This document shows, one piece after another, positions 11,719-23,333 of a DNA stretch of 64,000 bases. The position numbers and the translations under genes were made by a program. The stretch's first letter is position 1; every line of letters begins with the position of its first letter. Source of the stretch: Paraspadella gotoi (lineage: Eukaryota > Chaetognatha); NCBI GenBank assembly GCA_051294375.1, contig CM119268.1, positions 9,126,718 through 9,190,717 of the forward strand. Direction: 5' to 3'. The notes under the pieces were generated by a model. It was not told the origin of the DNA and ran no database searches. It saw only the letters and a program-made list of their open reading frames with translations.

Positions 11719-13289
11719 TTCGTTTGAAGCCTTGTCTCAAAAATTGTCTACGACATTTTTCTTTATCCGTCATTTTTTTCTCTTTCTCCTCTTTATCTTC
11801 CTGTCAAAGAGTTTCGCACCTTTTATTTTATTTTCATTTCGTTCAATTTTAAAATAAATTTATTGTAATTTTAATTCCAGTCCTGGTTTCATATCACTTC
11901 ATCTACACTTTTTATTTCATACAATTTGCTTATATGTATTTGATATTAATACGAAACATTTATTCGCCTTTATTTCTACTTCACTCCGGCTTTTTTTTCA
12001 GTTTCACTGGTTTTCGAAAATTTAAAGTCTCCAGTGTCCACCCCATTTTCCTCACAACCACATCGTTCACTTAAGTTCGTCTCGTTTATCGTTTATCCTA
12101 TTACTTTTTATATACCTTTAAATATTATTGTATCTTCGTTAGTAATCATTACTCTTTAACCCTTAAACTCCTCAACTCTTTAACCATCTATTAACCATCT
12201 ATTCTCGCTCACCTTTTCGCCTCTCCCCACCACTCCTTACCCATTTCTCCTTCTAACCACGTGACCTTTCCTCACCTCGCGACCCCAACTAATGACCTCG
12301 CCCGTCGCATTCGCTTCCCCGAGTCCCAATCCTTGTCAACCTTACCTTTTGTGCTTCTCTCTTTTTTCACGTCAACTTTTTTTTTCCAATTTTCTTTGCC
12401 CAAAAATATCTCACAGATCCGACATGCGTCATTTTATCTTTTATAATTTAAGTCTCATTTCAAGTAGTTTTGAGTTGGACCATCACTTAATTGACATTTT
12501 TTACCTCAGCTTTTCTTACTCGTTGGCTTCGTGTCGAGTTTTTTAATATCTTTAATCCGGCTATCTCTGCCTATTGATCGACAGTCATCCTAACTTGCCA
12601 GTTGTTTAAACTAAGCATAACCTTTAAACCAAGTATATTCTACTCTTCTATATTAATGTAATGGCTACGTATTTCCCCTACGCCCCCCCCGCGTTGTTTC
12701 TGTCTTTTTAGGCTTCTTAACTTACCTCTAACTGTTTTTTTTTCGTTTTCCTTTCTTCTAACTCATGCTTGTAATTATATCATTATCGCGTCGTTCTTAT
12801 TTTCTCACGTATTTGAAACGCGCTACTGCATAATTTCCTATCTCTCATTCCCGCTAGTTCTTTCTTCTAATCGGTTGTTGACCTATCTCACTACTTTCCT
12901 ATCTCTTACTTTCTCGCTTCTTTTCCTCTCTCATTTCGCATTAAACATGTTCCGCTTGTTCTTTTTTTCTTCCCCCCCCCTAGTCACGTTTTGAACTCTA
13001 ATCCTCCACTCTCTTAATCTCTAGCTGTCTCGTTTTTTTTTCCGTCTCTCATCTCGCATCTAAACTATTCCGCTTGTTAGCTGTTCTTCGCTATGCTTGT
13101 GTGAAACCAGTATCGGTCCCGCACATCTCTGCGCTCCTATCTCGATACTATCTCTTTTTTTTTCCTCCTCTCATCTGTACATTAAATCATCTTTTCCCCG
13201 CGCGGATCGCGCCGCGGAAGAGTTTCGCTCTGTTCCCCCGAGTCTCGACAACTCCCGTTGGTGTTTTTCATGAAAGCCGCCAGGAGAAA
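11685..13289. other. Pyrimidine-rich AT-rich region, no supported gene
   Basis: Long T- and C-rich stretches with scattered cacgtgac words (near 12257). A minus-strand donor-like GCGAG-GTGAGG lies near 12280, but no acceptor or open exon of convincing length goes with it. Nothing else is supported. Confidence 0.5.
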
Positions 13290-14364
13290 GGGAGAGAGAG
13301 AGAGAGAGAGAGAGAGAAGAGAGATGGAGAGAGGACGAGAGGAGAGAGAGAGAGAGAAGAGAGAGAGAGAAGAGAGAGGAGGAGAGGAGGGTACGAGAAG
13401 GAAGAAGAGAGAGAGAGAAGAAAGAAGAGAAGTGAAGCCACCTACAAAGAGAGTAGGAAGGAAGAAAAGTGAAGCCACGCCAAAAATAAGGGAAGATGTG
13501 TGAAAAGTCGTTGGATCACAGATCAGAGTGAACAGTGAAAATATCAACGAAGGCGAAAAAAAGGCGGATTTTGTTCCAACTGGAAATCTTCACAGACCGG
13601 AATTGCTTTTAACAAAACAGTTAGTGCTGGGCCGCACTGGCCGATAGAAGGAAAAGTTAGAGTCAGTAAAGTAAGTAAAAGGTATCTAGTAAGCAAGAAA
13701 ATGGGTTTAGACCAATCGCCAAGTTTTTTAAGGCGGCCAGTGATTTTCATGGCTGAGTTTTAGAGCTGATTAGCAGCTTCATTTTGGGTCAGTAACCTCT
13801 TTTCAATGTTTGCCTCTCACTCACTGCACTCTCTCTCTCTGCTTCTCTCTCTCTCCTCTCTCTCTCTTCGCTCTCTCTCTCTTCTCTCTCTCTCATCTCT
13901 CTCTCTCTGCTCTAATCCTTTAATATCCTTAGCAGCTTCCAGGAGGAATCAAACGTCCCCGGAGCCTCTTGCTGGCAGCCCTGCTCTCTCTTCCTCCTCC
14001 CTCTCCTCCTGCCTCTCGTGCTCGCTCCTCCTTCCTCCTTCCTCTCTCCTCCTCCTCTTCCTCCCCCCTCCCCCCTACCAAAATTCTCAAAGAAAAACAC
14101 CCCGGGGCAAGGCAATCCAATGCTGGCGGAATTTTAATCCCAACCAAGTCGGGAAACAACTTTTAAAACCTTTACACGAAGTAAAAAGCAGAGTGGTTTT
14201 TGTTCTTCTGAATCGTTGGGAGAAAAATAAGAGAGAGAGAGAGGGAGAGGGATGGGGAAAGAGAGAGAGAGACGAGAGAGAGAGACGAGAGAGAGAGGAT
14301 GGAGAGGAGAGAACAGAAAATAGAATGAGAGTAGGAGACGAGAGAGAGGAGATTACGACGAGAG
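13290..14364. repeat. Left copy of a gap-flanking duplicated segment
   Basis: Runs into the 25-N gap at 14365-14389 and matches 14390-15461 in order. Shared landmarks are gaagccacgccaNaaatagg, agtgctgggccgc, aagtaaaaggtatctagta, caggaggaaNcaaacgtccc, ccaaaattctcaaagaaaaa and gagaaaaataagagag. Differences are mainly one- to three-base indels. This is best read as the same locus assembled twice. Confidence 0.8.
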
Positions 14365-14389
14365 NNNNNNNNNNNNNNNNNNNNNNNNN

Positions 14390-14399
14390 CCCAGAGAAG

Positions 14400-14430
<31 letters not shown>

Positions 14431-15461
14431 GAGAGAGGAGAGAGAGAGAGAGACAGAGAGAGAAGAGAGGAGAGAGAGAGAGGAGAAAGGGACGAAGAAT
14501 GCAGAAAAGAAGAGAAGTGAATGCCCCTTACAAAGAGAGGTAGGAAGGGAAAGAAAAGGAAGCCACGCCAGAAATAGGGAAGATGTGTGAAAAGTGTGTT
14601 GATCGCGAGATCAGAGTGAACAGTGAAATATCAAACGAAGCGAAAAAAAAGCGCGGGATTTTGTTTTCCACTGGAAATCTTACGACCGGAGATTGCGTTT
14701 TACAAAACGAGATTAGTGCTGGGCCGCTGGGCGATAGAAGGAAAAGTTAGAGTCAGTAAATAAGTAAAAGGTATCTAGTAAAGCAAGAAAATGGGCGTTT
14801 AACCAATCGCCAAAAGTTTTAAGGGGCCAGTGATTTTCATGGCTGATTTTAGAGCTGATTTAGCAGCTTCATATTTGGGTCAGTAAACCTCTTTTCAATG
14901 TTGCCTCTCACTCACCATTCTCCTCTCTCTCTGCTTCTCTCTCTCTCTTCCTCTCTGCTCTCTGCTCTCTCTCTCTCGGCTCTCTCATCTTCGTCTCTCG
15001 GCTCTATCACTTTAATATCCTTTACAGTTTCCAGGAGGAAACAAACGTCCCCGGAGCCTCTTGCTGGCGCCCCTGCTCTCCCCTTCTCTCCTCTTCCTCC
15101 TGCCCTTCGCTGCTGCCTTCTCTTCCTCCTTCCTCCATCTCCTCCTCCTCTTTCCTCCCCCTCCCCCCACCAAAATTCTCAAAGAAAAACACCCGGGGCA
15201 AAGGACATCCAATCTGGCGGAATTTTAATCCCAACCAAGTCGGAACAACACTTTTAAACCTTTCCGAAGTAAAAAGCAGAGGGGTTTTTCTTTCTTCTGG
15301 AATCGTTGGGAGAAAAATAAGAGAGAGAGAAGAGGGAGAGGATGGGGAAAGAAAGAGAGACAGAAGAGAAGAGACGAGAGAGAGAGAGAGAGATGAGAGA
15401 GAGGAGCAGAGTGATGAGATAGGAGAATCGAGAGAGAAAGGGAGAGGATTACGGGGAGAGA
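14390..15461. repeat. Right copy of the 14-kb gap-flanking duplicated segment
   Basis: Second copy of 13290-14364, starting directly after the 25-N gap. Beyond 15461 it continues into sequence that the left copy lacks, as expected if the left copy ends at the gap. No gene is supported in either copy; long open frames come from GA/TC repeats. Confidence 0.8.
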
Positions 15462-15599
15462 GTTATCGCCGTTTAGAAGGGCGAGGGCAAAGATACTTGG
15501 TGAGATACAGGCAGGGGGTACAGTAAGGGGATGTTGAGTGAGAGGAGAGAGACGAGGAAGCGAGAGAGAGAGCACGAGAGAGAGGAGAGAGTGAGAGAA

Positions 15600-16590
15600 T
15601 CAGTGATGACTGAAATTTAATCCGCGTGATTTTAAACAAAACAACCGAAATTTTTTTTGGCTTTACATATATATAACTTACAAACTAGAATTGAAAAGTT
15701 CATAGTAAAGTTCAAGGTTGAACGTAACTAAAAAAAAATTGTCTGGATGAAGTAAAGGGTGCGAAGTGTTTAGTATTTCACGTGGCGAGAGGTTTTGGAT
15801 CCTTTTCAAATTCCGCGGAGACATTTTCCCGCGCTTTTTCTTTTTTAAAATCTTTCTTTCTTTTTTTTCTCTCTTTTTTTTTGACATTCTCCTTTCTTTC
15901 CCCGTTTTGGTTCATTTTATTTTTACGTTCTATTCTTTTCTCCATATCCATCTTTTTCTTTTTAAGCTCTATAGATCCTACCTTTCTCTTCTAACGATTT
16001 TTTTTTCCTTTTTCGCTCTTCTTTTTTCCTTTTTTTTTTCCTTTTCTTTTTTTATCCGTTCCATTCTTACGTTTCGCCTTCCTCCTTGACTTTTCTTTTT
16101 TCTTCTCTATTCTCCGGTGTCGGGTTTACCTTTTCTTTCGAATCCCATTATTCGCTTCATGAGAAAAACCAAAAAAAAAAGAAAGAAAATTAATTTCTTT
16201 TCTCAAAAAAAAATGGGGGGGAGAAATTCGACCACATCTTTTGTTTTCGGACAAAAAAAAATCTATTTTTATGTCAAAAATTTTAATGGACTTTCTTTTT
16301 TTTTTAAATTAACATACCCGGGTGACAATTTTTCATTGCGCCTTGTCGCAGGTCTAATTCGCACGTTGATTTAACGGTGCATTCTTATTCTATATTTAGT
16401 AGTATATTTACTTTAAAAAAAAGAAAAAGACCAAGCTACAATCTCATCTAATCAAAAAAAAAATATTTATTTTTTTCTTCTCTCTCTTCAATTTCTATTA
16501 CTTCTCGGAACCAGGTAGAGAATCGCATCTCTCTTTTCTTTCCTAATTTTCTCGTTCAGAGGCCGCGTGCGTTTATTTTTCTTTGGAAGA
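15600..16590. other. T-rich region, nothing supported
   Basis: Mostly homopolymeric T and TTTC/TTTTC words at 15830-16090, then AT-rich sequence with A and T runs. I see no exon, RNA or mobile element here. Confidence 0.6.
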
Positions 16591-16599
16591 CCCCCTCTC

Positions 16600-16612
16600 T
16601 CTCCTCTCTTCT

Positions 16613-16671
<59 letters not shown>

Positions 16672-18151
16672 CCCTTTAACGGTTAACGTCTTTCCATTTA
16701 TCAAAAATTGGATTTCCTCTCCATCTCCATCTCGTTGTTTTGGCTTTTGTTTGTTTTGGAGGTTTTGTCTAGAGGGGGCCACGTTAGAAGTTATCCCTCT
16801 CTCTTTCACGACTGTTCGTTTTTAAAGATGCGTTCGGCCGAACTAAAAAAAGAATTCATTTAAGATTGGGTTTTTTAGTTGCAAGTACGCGCGCGAGCAA
16901 CCTCTATAAGGTCACTTTTCGTCGGTCGGTCCGTCGGTTGTATGTCTGTCCGGTCGCGTCTGTCTCACTTTAAATTAAAAACGCTATAATTGCCCTTAGG
17001 TTGTTGCTCATTGTTAAAATCAAATCTAAGCGGACTACTCGCGCCACCTTTTGTTTTAAGAAATCTTATAAAAACTTAAGGAATATAATGACATGATAAG
17101 TAAAAACGAAAATTAATGCGGCCGCAATACCTTGAAATAACCCCTTCCTTGTTTTCTTAATTCTCCCTTATCTTTTTAAAAAAATGATTTTTTTTTGTTG
17201 TTTTCTTTTTTGAGTTTTTTTTTAAAAAATTTGTTTAACCCTTTACGTTTTAATTTTTACTTACAACTACCAATATTATTCTGACTTAAAACTAGTATTG
17301 TATATTTATGAAAGTATTAATTGTTTACTTTTGTTCCTCAATCTTTTTCCTATCCCTCTTTTCTTTCACGTAGCTTCATCTTTCTTTTTTCTCTCTCTTC
17401 TCCTCCATCTTCCTTATTTCCTCACCCGTTTCCTCTTACTTCCTCCTCCCCCCTTCCCTCCCTCGCTTTCATTCCCCCCCCCCACACCTCAACTTTCATC
17501 TCACATTTCTTTTCCCTCCGAAAATCACGTGACCTTGGACGACCTCCATCTTCCTTCCGTCGTCTCTTCAGACTCGACGCGTATCGACTTGACTCACTCC
17601 CGTTTTTGTCACTCTCACTCAGTTTTGTCACTCTGTACGGACTCGTCTTGTCACTCACATAATAACTCGGGTCGAGTTTCACTCGCTCATAGCGAATCGC
17701 TCAGTCTTGTCATTCGTTCGCAGGGATTCAATCAGTCGCGGTCGCCGGTTCGATTAGTAAATTAGGTCAATAGCATTAAGTCTTGTCATTATTCATATGT
17801 CTTGTCACTTCACTTCTCTCCCCTCTTCTTCTCACGTCTCTGTCTTATCTCTCTTTCTCAGTGAATGACTCTATTTATTATTTAATTTTTTCCAATTTTT
17901 TCACTATTCTTCTATCATGTACTTCATCATCTCATTACTACAATACTTTTTCAAATGAGTTCGTTCTTTTAATTTAGTCCTCAAGTGCTTACCGTACTTG
18001 TGACACTTTGTCTCCTTTCATCTCACGGATCATTGTCACTTGGTCACCCTCATTATTGCCACTGCCTCACCTCATTCCATTCCCGACTCAACAAAGTCAT
18101 CCTGTCAATCTCACTTTTTCTCCCTTACCATCCTCTCAAACAACGACCCCC

Positions 18152-18186
<35 letters not shown>

Positions 18187-18459
18187 TCTGCCTCTCTCCA
18201 ATTGCCTCGGCTTGAGGCCATTTTCCCGCAATTTCTACCTTCGTCTTCGTCTCACCAATCACTCACCTCGCTTTAATCATTTTTGGTCGCCGCCCACGAC
18301 TTACTCGAACCTTTTAAGCCTCGGTCACCCCTATTTCCTCTTTTCGTCTTTCTTAACCCTTTTTAAAAAAATATGCATATAAATTAATTCAGGTACGTAT
18401 TGTACCAATAATGCATAATTTAGATGATATCGAGAGCAGATTAAATTTATAAATTAATA
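16600..18459. repeat. Triplicated locus, copy 1, indel-rich left part
   Basis: Aligns with 23334-25231 throughout, from (TC)n and cgaccctttaacggttaac, through the R-element, to tacgtattgtaccaataatg, with frequent single-base indels and few substitutions. It contains (TC)n arrays and repeated ttgtcactc words at 17610-17800. No gene is supported. Confidence 0.8.
16878..17075 (+). mobile_element. Dispersed R-element, copy 1
   Basis: Core order: gcaacNctctataag, a cacttttcg word, an expandable GGTC/CGTC/TGTC tract, then gtctcac, aaattaaaaacgct, a ttgttgctcattNgttaaaatc word and cgccacc. The same order, always on this strand, occurs near 23.55, 43.7 and 60.3 kb. No terminal repeats or coding capacity were found, so the class is unknown. 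Confidence 0.65.
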
Positions 18460-18939
18460 CAAAAAACTAACATTTACTTATATGCAAGTCTCTTAACCGT
18501 TGATAATTAGATTGGCATTTACACCTGTTTTTTTCCCCCTTTGAGCTTTCTTTCATTACATCTTCCGCCAACTTCACTTATTTATCATGTAATTTTCATG
18601 GTGTTCGTTTCACAATGTTCCTCTCACTTTTTTCAACCAGTCTGCCAATATACCATATATATCTCTTCTCCTACTCTTTAATCTTTGAGTATCTGACATA
18701 CCGCCACATGACCATGACAATTGACAAATAACCAAATGACCATTGACCAAAGACCATTGCCAATTCCAATTCCTGATTTAGCACATTCACCCGATATTTT
18801 TCCTTCCTCATTTCCCCACGATATAAATTTAGCATATATTTTTAGTCTTAAATGGCTCTTCTTATCCGATCGTCCACTCCCTAATTCTCTTTTCTTTCTT
18901 TCTCTCTCCAAACGAAAAGCGAAAGCGAAAATTCTCTTC

Positions 18940-19085
18940 AAATTAAGATATCAGGTGGAACTCCGAGGTTCGTCGCGAGCGCGAGGACCGGGGATAAGTT
19001 CCATCGTTGGTCAAGGGCGAGAGTGTAGAGAAGTTAGCAGTTGGTTCGTAGGTTGACTCGCGTTGCGCTGCTTCGTGCTCTGATC
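18940..19085. other. GC-richer island, possible promoter or exon
   Basis: This patch is clearly more GC-rich than its surroundings (ggaactccgaggttcgtcg and gcgaggaccgggg words). A CCAAT word is visible in the related copy near 31740. A second such patch lies at 19725-20040. I could not fit either to an exon consistent across the copies; they may be 5' regions of an undetected gene. Confidence 0.2.
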
Positions 19086-19627
19086 CTGGATGAATTTTTT
19101 AGTTAAGAAAGAAATTTGATTTTTTATAACGATTTTATTTTAATACAATGTTTCGACTCATATTTTCGAGGTCTATCAGCGCAGTTAACAGTTAAATTCG
19201 CGTTTTGTTTTCTTTTTTTTTTCTTATTTTTTTTTTCTCCTCCCCTCATTACCACTATCTTCTTTTTTTTTTTCCTCCCCTCAACTTACCACTATCTCTC
19301 ACCGCTCCGCCGTCCCCTTACCTTTTCTCTCGCTCCATTAGGGTTTCATTCGCTCGTCTCGTTCTCTACTTTGTTACAAGATTGCTCTGATTAATTCCCG
19401 AGTAAAAAAGTTGGCGATTTAATTTTGAAATAATTAATTACTGAGAAAATTTTAAAAAAGTTGTATTATCTTAGTTTAAAGAAATATTTTTTTTCTTTAA
19501 ATACACAACCCAAAATTCTACTTAATGAGATGGCAACAGTGTCCATGTGTCCACCCTTATCTCCTCAATATTCAACATTTTGAATTTGTGATCTACACGC
19601 TCTTCTTCTTTTCAAAACCTTTATCAG

Positions 19628-19664
<37 letters not shown>

Positions 19665-20354
19665 TCTCTCTCTCCTCTCTGCCTCTCTCTCTCTCTCTCT
19701 CTTCTCTCTCTCAAAACTGCGCGCCGGAATAAAGATCGTATCGGTTTCGTTTGTAAAACAAGGAACGGCGAGGCCGAGGGCCCTGGATCGAGCTTCTCGA
19801 GCAGAGGCGTGGCGAAGTAAAAAAGGGACGCCTGGTCAAAACAAAAAAAATCAAGAAATTAGAGAGGTTTAGGAGATTTGTACGTGCGTTTTTAATGTTT
19901 GTTGTTGCGAGCGATTCTTCCGAGCAGCCTTTGACTGGGGAAGACTTAAGATTTACTCCACCCTCTCTCTGCGTAAATGAGAGGGATTGAGGAGATCGAG
20001 TTTGCAAACATGCCCACTGCCCAGGGGCGTCTGAGTTTTGTTGACTCTTCTTTCTTTAGGGAATTAAAAAAATAATTTAAGAAATTATCCTTTTTTATCT
20101 TTATTGAATCTACCAGGGTGGGACCATATTCGAGCACAAAAATTTAGCGTTCCTGCCCTGTCTAAAAACGATTTGAGATACAATAATAAAATGAGTGCAA
20201 ACGTTTTTTGTGTCTTTACTTCCATATAAAAATTCAGATTGCCTCATTGAAACGATTAGATAATTTGAACCAATTTTGAAGCATAAAAATAAAAAAACTA
20301 TTAATGCAACTACTTGACAAAAAAAGTCATATAATATATGTTATGCAATCGAAA

Positions 20355-20615
20355 ATACAGCTAGCGAATCGTCTTAGAATTCTGAGACTCAAGCTCTGTA
20401 ACTCGGAGTACAAATGATAATTTTAAGAGAAGCTTTTGTCTTGATATAGAGTACACATGTTGGCTACTCCCCTTCGGCTAAGCCATTGCTCTACGACCAA
20501 TTTTGGGAATCACAACTTATTGTAAAAAGAAGCTTCAGCCAGATTTGAACCTGAAACCTTTTCTCATAACGTTGAAAATCCGGCGCGCTAAGCACTCGGC
20601 CAAATAATTTTCAAA
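20355..20615 (-). mobile_element. tRNA-derived SINE-A, minus-strand copy
   Basis: Read on the minus strand it begins with an A-box-like TTGGCCGAGTGCTTAGCGCG, then about 45 bases later a B-box, AGGTTCAAATCTGGC. A tRNA-unrelated body follows with gagcaatggct, gaaggggagtag, tcatttgtactc, gagttacagagctt and ctcagaatt. Acceptor-stem ends do not pair, so it is not a tRNA gene. The same body is found at 21886-22150 in the opposite orientation. Confidence 0.7.
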
Positions 20616-21009
20616 AAAATTAGACAAATTAAATTATATAAAGCTGTAGGTTCGCTTGTTAATTTTTGGGGGAAACAATATTCAACTTTTGAAGCAGAGA
20701 GATTTTGAACAATCGAGTCCCAAGTTTCCCGATTAGTGACGAAAGAAGAAAGCGAATATCGGCTTTATTTTTAATGTATTTGAAATGAGGAAAAGATCAA
20801 GCTGCGACGTTGAACATTTTCACGTTTTCTTTTAAGGGTTTTATTAAAGTGTTTTTACGAGTTTGGCTTATTTTGCTTGAAACAACTGAAAACTGTTTAT
20901 ACATGGTCGCCTATTTGTATCAATAATAATAAATAGGCTAATTAATTGATGAGAATGAAAAGAATGACAATCGTTTCGAAAAAAGGAATTAATTTAAGTT
21001 TTTGATTTG

Positions 21010-21250
21010 CATAAAAACAAGTTTGAGCAAACAATGTTGCGCGATCTGCCTACAATAATTAAGCAGTAATAAACTAATACGATGATAATTTTGGTAATGT
21101 TTTCTGACTTTCAATTTTTGATCTTAACAGATCATAACACATGTAACAAAAGACAAGTTTGAGCAAACAATGTCGGATCTGCCCACAAATCATTAACGGG
21201 TAATTAATTAATTAATATATTAATTTAAGTTAATTAATTAATTAATTAAG
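21010..21250. repeat. Direct repeat of acaagtttgagcaaacaatg and (TTAATTAA) tract
   Basis: The block acaagtttgagcaaacaatg, continuing through a tcggatctgcc word, occurs twice about 140 bases apart. It is followed by a taattaatta-rich tract at 21198-21250. Corresponding copies lie near 27.8 and 33.6 kb. Confidence 0.6.
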
Positions 21251-21397
21251 CAAATTAATTATTTTGATCCGAAAAGTGTTTGATTGATTAATTGGACTGA
21301 TTAATTAACTGATTTAATTATTTGATTATTAATACATCTTGCATTTACATTTAATTATAAAAAGGAAAAAAAGCATAATCAATTAGTGAAAACACGT

Positions 21398-21710
21398 TTT
21401 TTTTTGTTTTTTCCATTTAAACTCCATTTTCACTCAAACGATCCATCGAACTTTGATTTCCCAGCTATTAATCACACACTTTTCTACCCATATACAAAAT
21501 TGTCAAAAGTCAATTGCCCACCACTCATGAGTAATTGGTGTTCAAATTGTAAAATTTTTTTTTCCATTTTAAACTAATTTCCACTTCGACGATTCCATCG
21601 AAACTTCATATCCAGCTCAATCACACACTTTCCTACCCACACACCAAAAATTTCATTCCAATCCATCCATCCAATCACGGAGTTAATTGGTATTTTTGCT
21701 TAGGGGATAT
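21398..21710. repeat. Tandem pair of about 155-bp units
   Basis: Two adjacent units share ttttttttccatttNaaact, cgaNgattccatcgaaactt, cccagct, aatcacacacttt, ctacccaNanac and gagtNaattgg. The pair ends near a ggacgtacggacatacggac word. It recurs in the other copies of the locus (28170-28482, 34005-34290). Confidence 0.65.
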
Positions 21711-21885
21711 GGACGTACGGACATACGGACATCTTTTTTTTTTTGCATAATTCTATTAAATTCGTGTTCTGACATGATATAAGTGAATTCCGACAAGATT
21801 TGAGGGACTGAAAGCAGGTCCGATAACAAAAAATAATTAAAAACCAAAAATTTATATTGAGGTTTTTTGAAAGTTTTTTTTTTAA

Positions 21886-22150
21886 ATAACGAGATGCCCG
21901 AGTGGATAAAAACTAAGATTCGACCGCAGAATGGAATGGTAGGATTCGAATCCCACTCAAGGTAAAATTTTACAATTAAACTGCTATGTTCCCCGGAAAG
22001 TGGTCGAGAGCAATGGCTTCTGAAGGGAGTAGTAAGCCCATATTGAGTACTCGGAGTGACGAACAAAAAACTCTCTTTTCAAATTATCATTTGTACTCGA
22101 GTTACAGCAGCTTGCCGTCTCAGAAATTTTAGAACCGATGCTACTGTATA
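21886..22150 (+). mobile_element. tRNA-derived SINE-A, plus-strand copy
   Basis: An A-box-like GATGCCCGAGTGGATAA (GATGGCCGAGTGG in the related copy at 34481) and a B-box GGATTCGAATCCC lie at Ser/Leu-tRNA-like spacing. The body then has gagcaatggct, gaagggagtag, tcatttgtactc, gagttacagcagctt and ctcagaaatt. It faces the copy at 20355-20615, forming an inverted SINE pair about 1.3 kb apart. Confidence 0.7.
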
Positions 22151-22185
22151 TAAAAACTGTTTTTAAATTGTAGTAAGTTTTTCAT

Positions 22186-23164
22186 TCACTTTTTCAGTCT
22201 TTCCTTCTTTTTCCTCCCTATTCATGGCGGCACGCTTTGGCTCCCGCGACGACAACTATTAGCGCTAAAACACGAGGACCACTTCCCACCGTTCTCGACG
22301 CCGACAAGACCTCGCCGAAAACGCAGTCTTGAGAAGATGCCGTTATCGGATGATTCCTGCATGAATGATGCTTCCCTAGCAACCCGGCGAGTCATTCGTC
22401 AACCGCCTTCACAGCTCGCTAGGCAGCCACCTGTGAGACAATCGGTAGACCGTGGAAGATCACGCCCACAATGGCGACGCTGATTGAAAGGCCCGTTGGC
22501 GCTTGAGACCAAGCGGGCGGGCCCGCCGGCGAGACAAAGACAAACGCCGGCGAGGCACGCTGCCGCAGATGAGCCGCAATGACGAGAAAGTTGGACCAAA
22601 TGTTCGTCTTTCGTGGGCGCCGAAAAAAAAATGGATTAGATGAGAGAGAGAATTCCGTTAATAGCAGCAAAGCAGTAGCCACGGACGGGTACGTCGATGC
22701 ATGCTGGAATAGGAATGCCGCGTCAGTACCAGCATCAGTCGAAATCAGCGCAGCCAAAATTCCGGCCACGTCGACGACGCTGACGCAGCGCCGCTGCAGG
22801 CCCGCAGCCAGGCAGCCGCGCGAGAAAAGGGATTTCCAGAGCAAACGATGTACGCGTAGGTGCCGAGAGGCATGATCGCCGATGCGCGCTCGCCCATAGA
22901 GGAAAGTTTGGCAATTCAATAAGGGACCGAAGAAGAGGTAGGTGGCCCAACGTCGCGGGAGGTCACGTCCAGTTGCGCCACGCGACGAGGAAGAGGGAAA
23001 GACGTACTAAGAGTCTCGCCGCAGATAGAGGAAAGAGGAAGCGACACGGGATGTGAGAGCGGTGCGGAGGAGCGAAACATGTTCGTGCCAGCTTTGGCCG
23101 CCAACAACACGAAGAGCACATTAAGGAGAATTTCCAGAGCGAGGCTCGAAATTTCACCGGACAT
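22186..23164 (-). pseudogene. Frameshifted copy 1 of the DMT transporter
   Basis: This is the same gene as the intact frame at 34759-35709, but broken by many one- or two-base indels. Recognisable pieces fall in three frames: MSGEISSLALEILLNVLFVL at the start, then ISTDAGTDAAFLFQHA, then SGRP-type low-quality readings in place of the conserved GATKDEHWSNFLV block. Compared with the intact copy and with the paralogue at 38127-39053, the changes are almost all indels and not substitutions. That fits sequencing or assembly error better than pseudogene decay. Treat as an artefactual copy unless read depth says otherwise. Confidence 0.75.
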
Positions 23165-23308
23165 GATTAAATCAAATTTACATGTTTTGATTTCGATCGT
23201 TGATCAGATATCTAATTTGATTTTTTGATTTTTTTTTACCGTGAACGAACAATGAGTTTTGAATTTGGTCACAACACGAACAAAAAAATTATCGCGATCT
23301 TCTCTCTT

Positions 23309-23333
23309 NNNNNNNNNNNNNNNNNNNNNNNNN
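23309..23333. other. 25-N gap between copies 1 and 2 of the triplicated locus
   Basis: Exactly 25 N. The left edge is the end of the 4849-bp identical block; the right edge begins the related left part of copy 2. Confidence 0.95.

Larger units (their letters stand above)
18460..23308. repeat. 4849-bp block identical to 25232-30080
   Basis: Every stretch compared by eye, and every open frame in it, recurs at a constant offset of 6772. Both copies end with cgatcttctctctt directly at a 25-N gap. No substitution was seen, although the left flanks of the two copies differ by many indels. This abrupt change and the shared gap edge point to one contig or read consensus placed twice. The block holds two SINE-A copies, a broken DMT transporter copy and AT-rich spacers. 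Confidence 0.9.

Noticed and set aside
20523-20615. tRNA gene candidates at SINE-A, SINE-B and SINE-C heads
   Set aside because: A- and B-boxes are present but the acceptor stems do not pair and the sequences continue into SINE bodies, so they are tRNA-derived repeats.
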